A stretch of DNA of 64,000 nt from JBJENW01 sp051880395 (GCA_051880395.1 JBJENW010000133.1:1-64000); one strand, 5' to 3'; positions 17,201 through 23,902 are shown, counted from the stretch's first letter. A program made the numbers and translations. Notes: generated by a model not told the origin, from the sequence alone.

Positions 17201-17923
17201 TCCTTCCCCTCTGAACTGTCGCTGCAGAATCTGTGCAAAATTACTTAACAATGCATCTCCAGCTGAACTGCCGAATAATTCATTTACAACTTTAAAATGA
17301 TCAATATTCCACAAAATGATCACATATTCTTCGTCTGGATTTTGTTGCAGAATCTGTTCTGTTTTTTCGTAAAATGTTTCCCGATTATAAATACCCGTTA
17401 ACCAGTCACGTTCTGCACGAATACGTAATTTTCGAAGTGTATTTGCATCTTTTACGGTATCCAGCCGTATTTCCTGCTGCTCTTTTAACCGTTTTTCCAG
17501 CAGATACTTCTGTACCAGATTCGAAACACGCCGTTTCAAAATCTGCGCCTTATATGGTTTGCTGATAAAATCGTCCGCACCCAATTCCAGACATTCCAGT
17601 TCATTCTCCTGCTCTCCCATCTGTGAATTCACAATGACCGGTATATGACTGGTACGTTCGTCTGCTTTTAAAATTTTCAATAATTGTATACCATCCATTT
17701 TTGGCATCACAATATCAAGCAAAATCACATCGATTTTTCGATTCTCCTGTAAGATCTGAAACGCTTCCTGTCCGTCTTCTGCTTCTATGATCTCATATTC
17801 TTCTTTAAAAACAGATCGTAAAATGGCACGATTAATTTCGAAGTCATCTACGATCAGCATTCCCAGTTTCTGTTCCATTTTCTTTCCATCCTCCAGATGA
17901 TTGATCCCTGTTTGTTCTTCCAT
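14267..17923 (-). CDS. REC-GGDEF-EAL-REC-PAS-GGDEF signalling protein
   Basis: 1218 residues, cytoplasmic, no membrane segment. REC1 (about 20-140) has phosphoacceptor LLDIVMPKMDG. GGDEF-1 (about 170-320) reads RLEADWF where GGDEF should be. EAL (about 345-595) is complete: AEALVRW, LEITES, DDFGSGYSS, AEGVE and QGYYFSKP. REC2 (about 610-730) has ITDLVMPEMDG and a PFEPD end. A region including a PAS-like domain (about 880-1030) follows. GGDEF-2 (about 1065-1210) reads RISSDKF at its active loop. Seen: both cyclase loops are altered and the phosphodiesterase site is intact. Inference: a phosphorelay-controlled c-di-GMP phosphodiesterase whose GGDEF domains are regulatory. Promoter at 17955-17983. 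Confidence 0.9.
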   Translation of the reverse strand: MEEQTGINHLEDGKKMEQKLGMLIVDDFEINRAILRSVFKEEYEIIEAEDGQEAFQILQENRKIDVILLDIVMPKMDGIQLLKILKADERTSHIPVIVNSQMGEQENELECLELGADDFISKPYKAQILKRRVSNLVQKYLLEKRLKEQQEIRLDTVKDANTLRKLRIRAERDWLTGIYNRETFYEKTEQILQQNPDEEYVIILWNIDHFKVVNELFGSSAGDALLSNFAQILQRQFRGEGIYGRLEADWFSVCTSKEKLDQKWDEVESLLKNGISVPDMNYTLYLRVGLYRVEERDCSVDVMCDRARMAAHMTQGSYISRWAYYHDGLKDSMLNEQALENEMEKALTKGEFYIEYQPIFSAKTNELVSAEALVRWRHPQKGLISPANFIPLFEKNGFITRLDSYVWENVCHFLKENEKKGIPNVPISVNVSRVNLYKKDLDEYLENLVKKIGVNPSFLKLEITESVYTENPQQLLSAMAKLKKKNFKILMDDFGSGYSSLNMLKDVPVDFLKIDMKFMDTLDSSERAGKILYNIIQMAHGLDMEVVAEGVENENQFELLKRMGCDNIQGYYFSKPMESKEFVSKILCRSKIRESNAKTEHQRTVLIVDDQQFNLRLTADALQEDYIVLQAKDGQEALNILNTDASEIDLVITDLVMPEMDGFALLGEMKKSTYLKHIPVIVLSALDKQKSESKALKLGAVDVLMKPFEPDILRRRVENILKVAANDHAQAELHALQKSAMLRQKLTEMLKDNLMAICHMTLREEEEFQMARVSFANPSFCQLHNLVQANLTAVTRTESMISNMDPMERERVASMIRQAISQKKHQIQVFYHLVEHTGNIKAILCNVQFEYHQEEVCLKIAEQQAFRGTMFERPAVLESFAVKMLQDTDLDFWNYHIAENKLVHYPPNFMKHRHPHTYKDVDKTFVRSTIFERSDWERIERMHARVRKGEKTVQEIFWCRMIDKNGKLTTQNFWNKITYHTILDEYGTPVCAIGISENVTNQIQRQARKEKNDFWNQMALPTENQDVVQILENTGTKKEREIDKLTGLLTQRTFADHVNEILNQQGVHATISAFILLDVDNFKEMNRKYGRNFGDKVLETIARQIRRTFRNDDYIGRISSDKFAIFIPYAASKEVVQRRAETLCKNVRVSFMQNDGIVSCTCSVGVAFCPEDGEDFHVLYGKADSALYFAKQQGKNRCSTVQEIQQKKERHDTSNADN

Positions 17924-17954
17924 TATCTGAATATATTAGGTTTACATATTAATT

Positions 17955-17983
17955 ATTATACACTCTTTTTGCTATTATTGCAA
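17955..17983 (-). promoter_or_regulatory. Sigma-A promoter of the REC/GGDEF/EAL gene
   Basis: Minus strand: -35 TTGCAA (17978-17983), 17 nt, -10 TATAAT (17955-17960). Leader is only about 25 nt. Confidence 0.65.
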
Positions 17984-18025
17984 ACTTCTCAAACGTTTTC
18001 CTCTACACAATCATAAAATTTGTTG

Positions 18026-18088
18026 CTGTTCACACGTTTTTCAAAACCGGACTTTCCGAGCCGTGAATTGAAATCAGCGTGTGAACAG
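18026..18088. repeat. Short palindromic element B
   Basis: CTGTTCACACG at 18026-18036 and its exact complement CGTGTGAACAG at 18078-18088 enclose a 41-nt region that has weaker internal pairing. The terminal motif GTGTGAACAG recurs at the outer edges of elements C (23791-23800) and, with changes, F (34292-34300). Non-coding. It lies between the signalling gene promoter and the tRNA-Leu terminator. Confidence 0.6.
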
Positions 18089-18120
18089 TAATTAAAATTT
18101 ATACTGCCACCCCATAAGTC

Positions 18121-18165
18121 AAAAAAATCGTTATACAACTGATTCCCAGCCTGTATAACGATTTA
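18121..18165 (-). terminator. Terminator of tRNA-Leu
   Basis: Minus-strand RNA: AATCGTTATACA and TGTATAACGATT form a 12-bp stem with a loop of about 16 nt, followed by a run of T. It starts a few nucleotides after the tRNA 3' end. Confidence 0.85.
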
Positions 18166-18169
18166 TAAG

Positions 18170-18253
18170 TACCGGTGATGGGACTTGAACCCATACGATG
18201 TTGCCACCGCCAGATTTTGAGTCTGGTGCGTCTGCCAATTCCGCCACACCGGC
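18170..18253 (-). tRNA. tRNA-Leu (CAA)
   Basis: An 84-nt class II tRNA on the minus strand. Acceptor GCCGGTG pairs with CACCGGT, with discriminator A. The anticodon loop is CTCAAAA in the stem CCAGA/TCTGG, giving anticodon CAA (codon UUG). A long variable arm follows (CGGTGGCAACATCG region), and the T loop is GGTTCAAGTCC. CCA is not encoded. It has its own strong promoter and terminator. Confidence 0.95.
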
Positions 18254-18288
18254 ATATTTCTCGTCCGTGCGAAGCACTGACAAGAAAT

Positions 18289-18317
18289 AGTATATCATGT
18301 TTTTTAAAACATGTCAA
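18289..18317 (-). promoter_or_regulatory. Promoter of tRNA-Leu
   Basis: Minus strand: -35 TTGACA (18312-18317), 17-nt spacer, -10 TATACT (18289-18294). The spacer includes the symmetric stretch ATGTTTTTTAAAACAT, which may also serve as the weak end of the upstream decarboxylase transcript. Confidence 0.8.
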
Positions 18318-18325
18318 GTGTTTTT

Positions 18326-19609
18326 TTACATTTTTTTCGGATCTTTCATATTTTTCAAAATATCAAAGCAATCAAATGTCGCAAAATAATCTTTTGGCGT
18401 TTCCGCACGACGGATCATTTCAAAACTTCCATCCTCTTTCAAAAGAATTTCTGCTGATTTTAATTTCCCGTTGTAATTGTATCCCATAGAGAATCCATGT
18501 GCTCCCGTATCATGGATGACCAGTAAATCTCCGATGTCAATTTTCGGAAGCATACGGTCAATTGCAAATTTATCATTATTCTCGCAAAGAGAACCTGTCA
18601 CATCATATTTGTGATCGCATACGGTATTGTCTTTGCCCATTACCGTAATATGATGATATGCACCATACATTGCCGGACGCATCAGATTGACTGCACACGC
18701 ATCACATCCAATGTACTCTTTATGTGTATGTTTTTCATGAATCGCAGTTGTCACAAGACAGCCATATGGTCCCATCATAAAACGCCCCATCTCTGTATAG
18801 ATCGCAACATCATCCATACCAGCAGGAACCAGAATCTCTTCGTAAGCCTTGCGAACCCCCTCACCAATCTTTAAGATATCATTCGGCTCCTGATCCGGCG
18901 TATATGGAATTCCGACTCCACCGGAAAGATTGATAAATTTGATATCGCACCCGGTTTCTTTTTTCAACTCTACCACAGTCTGGAACAACAGTTTCGCGAG
19001 TGTCGGATAATAATCGTTTGTAACGGTATTGCTTGCCAGAAATGCATGTATACCAAACCGTTTTGCTCCTTTTTCTTTTAAAATCTTAAATCCTTCAAAC
19101 AATTGCTCTTTTGTAAAACCGTATTTGGCATCTCCCGGATTATCCATGATGCTGTTACTGATACTGAACAATCCGCCCGGATTAAAACGGCAGCTGATCG
19201 TCTCAGGAATTTTTCCGATCGTTTTTTCCAAAAAGTCGATATGCGTAAAATCATCCAGATTGATCGTTGCGCCGATTTTTTCTGCAAACGCAAATTCTTC
19301 CGCCGGTGTATCATTTGAAGAGAACATGATCTCTTCCCCTTTAAAACCTAACGCATCCGAAAGCATCAGCTCTGTCATAGAAGAGCAGTCACAACCGCAT
19401 CCATATTCTTTTAAAATGTTGATCAAAAATGGATTTGGATTGGCTTTTACCGCAAAATATTCACGAAATCCTTTGTTCCAGGAAAACGCTTTCTTTACCG
19501 CCTCGGCGTTTCTTCGAATACCGGCTTCATCATACAGATGAAACGGAGTCGGATATTTTGCTGTAATTTCTTTCAGTTTTTCGTAAGTTACAAATGGTTC
19601 TTTCTTCAT
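18326..19609 (-). CDS. lysA: Diaminopimelate-decarboxylase-like PLP enzyme (alanine racemase fold)
   Basis: 427 residues, as expected for LysA and relatives. YFAVKANPNP near residue 50 contains the PLP lysine. LSGGVGIPYTP is the phosphate-binding glycine loop, MGRFMMGPYG corresponds to EPGR, and LCENNDKFA matches the C-E-x-x-D active-site loop. MGYNYNGKLKSAEIL holds the Tyr near PLP. The likely reaction is meso-diaminopimelate to lysine plus CO2. Its start codon overlaps the stop of the TrmB-type regulator (ATGA), which is unusual for biosynthetic lysA, so it could serve another D-amino-acid or diamine substrate. Expressed from the operator-overlapped promoter near 20365. Confidence 0.75.
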   Translation of the reverse strand: MKKEPFVTYEKLKEITAKYPTPFHLYDEAGIRRNAEAVKKAFSWNKGFREYFAVKANPNPFLINILKEYGCGCDCSSMTELMLSDALGFKGEEIMFSSNDTPAEEFAFAEKIGATINLDDFTHIDFLEKTIGKIPETISCRFNPGGLFSISNSIMDNPGDAKYGFTKEQLFEGFKILKEKGAKRFGIHAFLASNTVTNDYYPTLAKLLFQTVVELKKETGCDIKFINLSGGVGIPYTPDQEPNDILKIGEGVRKAYEEILVPAGMDDVAIYTEMGRFMMGPYGCLVTTAIHEKHTHKEYIGCDACAVNLMRPAMYGAYHHITVMGKDNTVCDHKYDVTGSLCENNDKFAIDRMLPKIDIGDLLVIHDTGAHGFSMGYNYNGKLKSAEILLKEDGSFEMIRRAETPKDYFATFDCFDILKNMKDPKKM

Positions 19610-20316
19610 TTTGTTTCTCCTTTCGATAATTCAATCAATTTTATCTGATTGCTCAAAAAGCTTTTGAATATCTTCACAAAATTGGGGGCTTCCGAATATA
19701 GACAGACACTGTCTGCCCCTTTTTTATATTCTCCGGTCAGAACATTTTTCGAATCGGTGATCAAACCGATCTGATAGGGATCGCAATGGTGAAGGTAAAC
19801 ACGTGCATCACCGACTGTAACCGGGTGGTCTGTGATGATCACCAGTTTCCTTCCTTTTTGTACCAACTGCTGCAGCTGCTGATAAAATTCTGCAAGAATC
19901 TCTGTCGGCATGGAAAGATACATTCGCTTTTCCGTCTGCTGACACATATAATGAATCTTCCCTGCAATGTGTTCGTCCGATGTGACTGTCAGATACCCAT
20001 CCGTCTCCTCTCTGCCACGCGGAATGCTTTTCACCAACTGTACTTTCTTTTTTTCTAATATGCGCAGTTTGCTGTTGCAAAATTCTTCCGCATCCACTGG
20101 CGCGTAGCGCACCACCGTTCCCTTATCTTCAAAAGCGGCACCTTTGTCTGTCAGACCTGCCAGTGCGTTATAGGCATTGGATCGGGAAATTCCAGTCTGT
20201 TTGGCAACCTCATACCCACTCATTGTGCCATACCGGCACAACGCCAGATATACTGTCGCCTCCTGTCTGGTCAGCCCAAAGCTCATCAGTTCTTCTTTCA
20301 TCCGATTTTCTTCCAT
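19606..20316 (-). CDS. TrmB-family transcriptional regulator
   Basis: 236 residues from ATG 20316, preceded by AAAGGAGCAGACC. The N-terminal winged helix (residues about 8-75) reads LTRQEATVYLALCRYGTMSGYEVAKQTGI with SRSNAYNALAGL as recognition helix, the TrmB pattern. The remaining part resembles the PLD-like C-terminal sensor of TrmB regulators. Family knowledge: ligands are often sugars, but here the partner gene is a decarboxylase. A 26-bp palindrome over its own -10 (20344-20369) suggests autorepression. Confidence 0.85.
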   Translation of the reverse strand: MEENRMKEELMSFGLTRQEATVYLALCRYGTMSGYEVAKQTGISRSNAYNALAGLTDKGAAFEDKGTVVRYAPVDAEEFCNSKLRILEKKKVQLVKSIPRGREETDGYLTVTSDEHIAGKIHYMCQQTEKRMYLSMPTEILAEFYQQLQQLVQKGRKLVIITDHPVTVGDARVYLHHCDPYQIGLITDSKNVLTGEYKKGADSVCLYSEAPNFVKIFKSFLSNQIKLIELSKGETK

Positions 20317-20343
20317 GGTCTGCTCCTTTATCTGCACGTAATC

Positions 20344-20369
20344 ATAGTAGTACTGTACAGGAATACTAT
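20344..20369. promoter_or_regulatory. Palindromic operator over TrmB promoter
   Basis: ATAGTA and TACTAT flank CTGTACAG. All share one centre (20356.5), giving a 26-bp palindrome with two mismatches per half. It overlaps the -10 element, so a bound repressor would block the TrmB/decarboxylase operon. That the TrmB protein binds it is inference. Confidence 0.6.
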
Positions 20370-20393
20370 ATAGTGCTTTTTTCTAAAAGTCAA
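20365..20393 (-). promoter_or_regulatory. Sigma-A promoter of the TrmB/decarboxylase operon
   Basis: Minus strand: -35 TTGACT (20388-20393), 17 nt, -10 TATAGT (20365-20370). Leader about 45 nt. Confidence 0.75.
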
Positions 20394-20403
20394 GCTGTTT
20401 TTC

Positions 20404-20505
20404 CGAGAAACTTTCTCGAAAATATTTGTCTTTCGGTTTTTGGCGGACGTTTCCGGGTATATTGCCCTCGGTTGAGATACGTTTCGTTAAAGCCACCAAA
20501 AAGTA
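20404..20505. repeat. Degenerate palindromic element E
   Basis: A short hairpin (CGAGAAA-C-TTTCTCG, 20404-20418) is followed by GGCGGACGTTTCCGGG and then TCGGTTGAGATACGTTTCGT. These two blocks match, in the same order and spacing, the right ends of elements D and F (GTCC-GT then TCGGTTGAAATATGTTTC in D). It appears to be one end of the family without a full second arm. Located in the divergent TrmB/transglycosylase intergenic region. Confidence 0.5.
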
Positions 20506-20536
20506 GTGGGTGGTATAAAAGTTTTTTCCTCCGTAC

Positions 20537-20564
20537 TAAGGTTTGCTGCTTATTTTGCCGATAT
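20537..20564 (+). promoter_or_regulatory. Sigma-D (FliA)-type promoter of the lytic transglycosylase
   Basis: TAAGGTTT (20537-20544), 12 nt, then GCCGATAT (20557-20564). This differs from the flagellar consensus TAAAGTTT-N11-GCCGATAA by one base in each box and one in spacing. No comparable sigma-A promoter is nearer the gene. Confidence 0.65.
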
Positions 20565-20614
20565 TAGTGCAAAGAGAGATTTTGTAAGGAGGTATTACGG
20601 AATGGAGGGGGAAT

Positions 20615-21391
20615 ATGAACGTAACCGCAATTCAAAATGAAACGGCTGCCCGTTCACAGAAAACGCAGTCAACCGGCAGCACACAAAACAGCAGCTTTTC
20701 TTCTTATTTGAATAAAGATGCAACGCTTGATACTTATTTTACAAAGGCATCCGAAACCTATGGTGTGCCAAAAGCATTATTAGAAGCTATCACCATGCAG
20801 GAATCCAGTTTTAATCCCAAAGCTACCTCGCACTGTGGCGCACAGGGTCTGATGCAGTTGATGCCTGCCACTGCGCGAAGTCTGGGTGTTACAGATGCCT
20901 ATGATCCCGAGCAGAATATCATGGGCGGCGCCAAATATATCAGTCAGCTTTTAAACCAATACAACGGAGATGTCAAGCTGGCTCTTGCCGCTTATAACGC
21001 CGGAAGCAACAATGTAGCCAAATACGGGGGTGTTCCGCCTTTTAAAGAAACACAGGATTATGTTGTAAAAGTAATGGGGTATTATCAGCAAGGGGTTGAT
21101 GTTCCAAACATGACATTTTCTTCTGGAAGCAGCACAATTTCTGCTCACGAATTTGTCGGTCCTGAAGAACCGGATCCATCTACTGTTGCAGAACCGGCTG
21201 ACCGACTGCTTCAAATGTTTTCTTATGAAGACTATCTTCGTTTTATCAATCTTTTTACTATGAGTGAAGAGCAGGAAAATAACGATGAAAAAGAAGAACA
21301 AAATGAGAATCTCTCTGCCGGTGTTTCTGCATTGCAGCATATGCAATATAGTCGGAATGTTCTAGCACAATTTCAAGCAAAAAATATTTAA
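20615..21391 (+). CDS. SLT-type lytic transglycosylase, no signal peptide
   Basis: 258 residues, start ATG 20615 after GGAGGGGGAAT. The SLT goose-lysozyme-like domain covers about residues 40-160. LLEAITMQESSFNPKA contains the catalytic Glu, AQGLMQLMPATA is motif II, and LALAAYNAGSNNVAKYGG is motif III. It should cleave peptidoglycan glycan strands with 1,6-anhydro products. The N-terminus MNVTAIQNETAARSQKTQS is hydrophilic, with no Sec signal, and the C-terminal part (about 165-258) is acidic and unassigned. The sigma-D-like promoter and missing signal suggest export by the flagellar system or a role in flagellum or rod assembly. This is inference. Confidence 0.88.
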   Translation: MNVTAIQNETAARSQKTQSTGSTQNSSFSSYLNKDATLDTYFTKASETYGVPKALLEAITMQESSFNPKATSHCGAQGLMQLMPATARSLGVTDAYDPEQNIMGGAKYISQLLNQYNGDVKLALAAYNAGSNNVAKYGGVPPFKETQDYVVKVMGYYQQGVDVPNMTFSSGSSTISAHEFVGPEEPDPSTVAEPADRLLQMFSYEDYLRFINLFTMSEEQENNDEKEEQNENLSAGVSALQHMQYSRNVLAQFQAKNI

Positions 21392-21398
21392 AAATAGC

Positions 21399-21427
21399 TT
21401 GACTTTCTTTTTGAGCCATGGTAGAAT
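21399..21427 (+). promoter_or_regulatory. Promoter of tRNA-Thr
   Basis: -35 TTGACT (21399-21404), 17 nt, -10 TAGAAT (21422-21427), starting 35 nt before the mature tRNA. Confidence 0.8.
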
Positions 21428-21461
21428 ATCTCTTGTCGAGTCGCTCGAAAGCGATTGAGAT

Positions 21462-21534
21462 GCTGCCTTGGCTCAGTTGGTAGAGCGTCGCCTTGGTAAG
21501 GCGGAGGTCGGCGGTTCAAGTCCGCTAGGCAGCT
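21462..21534 (+). tRNA. tRNA-Thr (GGT)
   Basis: 73-nt tRNA. Acceptor GCTGCCT pairs with AGGCAGC, discriminator T. D loop AGTTGGTAGA, anticodon loop TTGGTAA with anticodon GGT (codons ACC/ACU), T arm GGTTCAAGTCC. CCA is not encoded. Confidence 0.95.
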
Positions 21535-21542
21535 TTTTGTTT

Positions 21543-21577
21543 AGAACTCTTTCTGTATAGAAAGAGTTCTTTTTTTC
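21543..21577 (+). terminator. Terminator of tRNA-Thr
   Basis: Perfect 12-bp stem AGAACTCTTTCT / AGAAAGAGTTCT with GTAT loop, followed by seven T. Confidence 0.9.
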
Positions 21578-21591
21578 TTCTTTTTTTATAA

Positions 21592-21616
21592 AAAAAGAGC
21601 CATTCAGGCTCTTTTT
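21592..21616 (-). terminator. Terminator of mecA
   Basis: AAAAAGAGCC / GGCTCTTTTT stem with 5-nt loop. It runs on from the mecA stop codon region and on the minus strand is followed by a T-rich tract. Confidence 0.8.
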
Positions 21617-22310
21617 ATATTTCTGCCAGACGCAGTATGGCATTCTTCTTTACGATACAGATTCCATGTTCTTTGATATATGCGATTCGTTCTTCTGTAC
21701 TATCTTCTCGTTGCCCATATTCCATTACCAGTCCGCACAATTGCAAGAACAATGCATTCTTTACTTTCACATGATCAAGAACTAAATAATATTTTTCACC
21801 AAGCCGATAACAGCCCGATTCTATCTTTTCTGAAACAAAATCTGCCACAAACAGCCGACACACCCTAAGAAGTGTCTCCATCGTATCAAAGGAAACCACT
21901 GCACATCGCTCCTGGGTATCATCCAAAGAAAACTCTGTATCCATATTTTTTTCTTTTTTGATCTCTTTTTCCAGACCACGAACGATCTCGCCGCCTGTCA
22001 GCGGTTCCTCCTCAAACGCAGACATTGCTTTTTTCATTTGATCGATCATATCACGAATGCCAATATTCTCTTTTTCCGAAAATGTAATGGCAAGTTTGTG
22101 TTCTGGCAGCATCGCTACCTGCATGGAAACCACGCCTTTTTTCATCTCATAACCGACTTCTTCCTCAGCCTGCTCTACGATACTGTGCAAAAATTCCTGC
22201 ACGTTATCCTTATTCTCCAAAAAATCTTCCAGCTGTAATCCGTTATCTATCATGTCGTCTTCTGTCACAATACAGCAAACCGTCTCTTCATCAATTCTTT
22301 TAAATGTCAT
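21615..22310 (-). CDS. mecA: MecA-like adaptor protein for Clp protease
   Basis: 231 residues, near the usual MecA length. The N-terminal domain starts TFKRIDEETVCCIVTEDDM with a matching ENKDNVQEFLHSIVEQAEEEVGYE helix that binds substrates. A charged linker (about 105-125) leads to a C-terminal domain, SFDTMETLLRVCRLF ... YYLVLDH, typical of the ClpC-binding half. Family knowledge: MecA delivers targets to ClpCP in Bacillus and relatives. Promoter at 22352-22380, terminator overlapping its stop. Confidence 0.85.
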   Translation of the reverse strand: MTFKRIDEETVCCIVTEDDMIDNGLQLEDFLENKDNVQEFLHSIVEQAEEEVGYEMKKGVVSMQVAMLPEHKLAITFSEKENIGIRDMIDQMKKAMSAFEEEPLTGGEIVRGLEKEIKKEKNMDTEFSLDDTQERCAVVSFDTMETLLRVCRLFVADFVSEKIESGCYRLGEKYYLVLDHVKVKNALFLQLCGLVMEYGQREDSTEERIAYIKEHGICIVKKNAILRLAEI

Positions 22311-22351
22311 CTTCGCTCACTTCCAACTTTCTCTTATTGCCCCTCTTATTT

Positions 22352-22380
22352 AATATAACACGTTTTTTCTTAAGAAACAA
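22352..22380 (-). promoter_or_regulatory. Promoter of mecA
   Basis: Minus strand: -35 TTGTTT (22375-22380), 17 nt, -10 TATATT (22352-22357). Confidence 0.6.
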
Positions 22381-22451
22381 TTCTTGATTCTATATTTCAC
22401 AAATTTTTAAGGAATCGTCAAAAAGAAACGAGCGCCCGACTCTCTGTTTGT

Positions 22452-22604
22452 TTATTTTAAGCGATATTTTTCTGTCTTATCAATCTGAATGATCTTACCG
22501 TCTTGTACGATAATCGTGATATTTCCATATTTCATATCGCGAAGAAGCTTGCCGATTGCTTCGATATGCGCCTGCGTCAACGCATGTTCTATTTCTTTTC
22601 CCAT
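22452..22604 (-). CDS. YezD-like (DUF2292) small protein
   Basis: 50 residues, too short for most gene finders. ATG 22604 is preceded by GGAGGCTTAAAA. The sequence MGKEIEHALTQAHIEAIGK leads into a strand pair ITIIVQDGKIIQIDKTEK, which is the DUF2292/YezD core. Function unknown. Family knowledge: YezD-type genes occur beside sulfur assimilation genes. Here it lies 62 nt downstream of cysK on the same strand, consistent with that link. Confidence 0.85.
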   Translation of the reverse strand: MGKEIEHALTQAHIEAIGKLLRDMKYGNITIIVQDGKIIQIDKTEKYRLK

Positions 22605-22666
22605 TTTTAAGCCTCCTACCACATATATATCTTTTCTTTCAGACGGCAGTTCTTCAGAATCTGATC

Positions 22667-23608
22667 CTAATCTATGTCGTTAAACAGAGGTGTAGACAAA
22701 TACCGATCTCCAGAATCCGGAAGTAACACGACAATATTCTTTCCTTTATTCTCTGGTCTTTCTGCCAGGATTTTTGCTGCTTTTAAGGCTGCACCAGAGG
22801 AAATGCCAACGAGAATTCCTTCGCTCTGAGCAAAAGCTCTTCCTTCTTCAAATGCATCCTCGTTTTCAATCGTTAAAATTTCATCGTATGCCTTTTTATC
22901 AAGAACCTCCGGTACAAATCCGGCACCGATTCCCTGGATTTTGTGTGAACCTGCAGTTCCTTTTGTAAGTACCGGACTTCCTGCCGGTTCCACGCCGACT
23001 ACCTGTACATTTGGATTCTGCTCTTTTAAGTATTCACCAACACCGCTGATCGTACCACCCGTACCGATACCTGCCACAAAAATATCGACGTTTCCATCCG
23101 TCTGTTTCCAGATTTCCGGACCGGTTGTCGCTCTGTGTGCCGCCGGATTCGCCTCATTGACAAACTGTCCTAAAATTATGGAATTCGGAATTTCATTCTT
23201 CAGTTCATCCGCTCTCTCAATGGCACCTTTCATTCCTTTTTTCCCTTCGGTCAAAACAAGTTCTGCACCGTATGCTTTTAACAGATTTCTTCTCTCAATG
23301 CTCATTGTATCCGGCAATGTTAAAATTGCATGATAGCCTTTCGCTGCTGCTACTGCTGCCAGACCGATTCCCGTGTTGCCGCTTGTCGGCTCAATGATCG
23401 TTGCCCCCGGTTTTAACTGCCCTTTTTTCTCTGCATCCTCGATCATTGCCAGCGCAATCCGGTCTTTCACCGATCCTGCCGGATTCAGATACTCCAATTT
23501 CGCCAAAATCGTTGCGTCTGTAACGCCTGCTTTTTTCGAATAATTGTTCAGCTGTAAGATCGGTGTTTCTCCGATCAGTTCTAATGCGCTCTGTTTGATA
23601 TCACTCAT
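22667..23608 (-). CDS. cysK: Cysteine synthase (O-acetylserine sulfhydrylase)
   Basis: 313 residues. It makes cysteine from O-acetylserine and sulfide with PLP. LEYLNPAGSVKDRIA carries the PLP lysine, EPTSGNTGIGLA binds the substrate carboxylate, GIGTGGTISG holds the PLP phosphate, and GISSGAALKAA is the C-terminal Ser loop. Start preceded by GAGGAGGAAACATT. Strong promoter at 23718-23746 with a palindrome just downstream of +1, so probably regulated by a sulfur-responsive repressor (inference). Confidence 0.95.
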   Translation of the reverse strand: MSDIKQSALELIGETPILQLNNYSKKAGVTDATILAKLEYLNPAGSVKDRIALAMIEDAEKKGQLKPGATIIEPTSGNTGIGLAAVAAAKGYHAILTLPDTMSIERRNLLKAYGAELVLTEGKKGMKGAIERADELKNEIPNSIILGQFVNEANPAAHRATTGPEIWKQTDGNVDIFVAGIGTGGTISGVGEYLKEQNPNVQVVGVEPAGSPVLTKGTAGSHKIQGIGAGFVPEVLDKKAYDEILTIENEDAFEEGRAFAQSEGILVGISSGAALKAAKILAERPENKGKNIVVLLPDSGDRYLSTPLFNDID

Positions 23609-23681
23609 AATGTTTCCTCCTCTAATTTCACTTGTTTTATTTGTTGTTATGATATATGTATTTTATTCTTTTCCTTGTTAT

Positions 23682-23698
23682 CCTATATTTTGAATAGG
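23682..23698. promoter_or_regulatory. Candidate operator of cysK
   Basis: CCTATATTTTGAATAGG, arms CCTAT/ATAGG, 12-28 nt downstream of the predicted transcription start. The position fits a repressor roadblock. The identity of the regulator (for example a CymR/Rrf2 type) cannot be decided from one site. Confidence 0.45.
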
Positions 23699-23717
23699 TT
23701 TTATCGGATATGACTAA

Positions 23718-23746
23718 ATTATATTCCCAGAAAGTTTTCTTGTCAA
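23718..23746 (-). promoter_or_regulatory. Consensus sigma-A promoter of cysK
   Basis: Minus strand: -35 TTGACA (23741-23746), 17 nt, -10 TATAAT (23718-23723), a perfect match to consensus. It leaves a leader of about 100 nt. Confidence 0.85.
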
Positions 23747-23780
23747 GATATTTTTGCAAATTTTATTCTTCTTTTGATGT

Positions 23781-23902
23781 CTTCCAGTTACAGTTCACAC
23801 GCCATTTTCAATACACAGCTCAGAAAGTTTGTCTGCAAGCGCTTTTTTTGTAATTGTTTCCCGTATCAAGGCAGCTTCTTGATTTATCTGTAAATTCCAC
23901 TT
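23781..23902. repeat. Element C: repeat end plus startless open frame
   Basis: The segment 23791-23820 (CAGTTCACACG, then CATTTTCAATACACAG) matches the left end of element F (GTTTACACC, then CATTTCCAATACACAG). On the minus strand 23795-23902 is open for 35 codons with coding-like composition (ending SELCIENGV) but has no start codon or ribosome site. It may be a gene remnant captured with the repeat, or chance. The rest of the 375-nt gap between cysK and dnaJ holds the cysK promoter, its operator and the dnaJ terminator. Confidence 0.45.

Noticed and set aside
19029..19541. Plus-strand frame of 170 codons
   Set aside because: Fully opposite the decarboxylase-like gene, no ribosome site, amino acid content without domain pattern.
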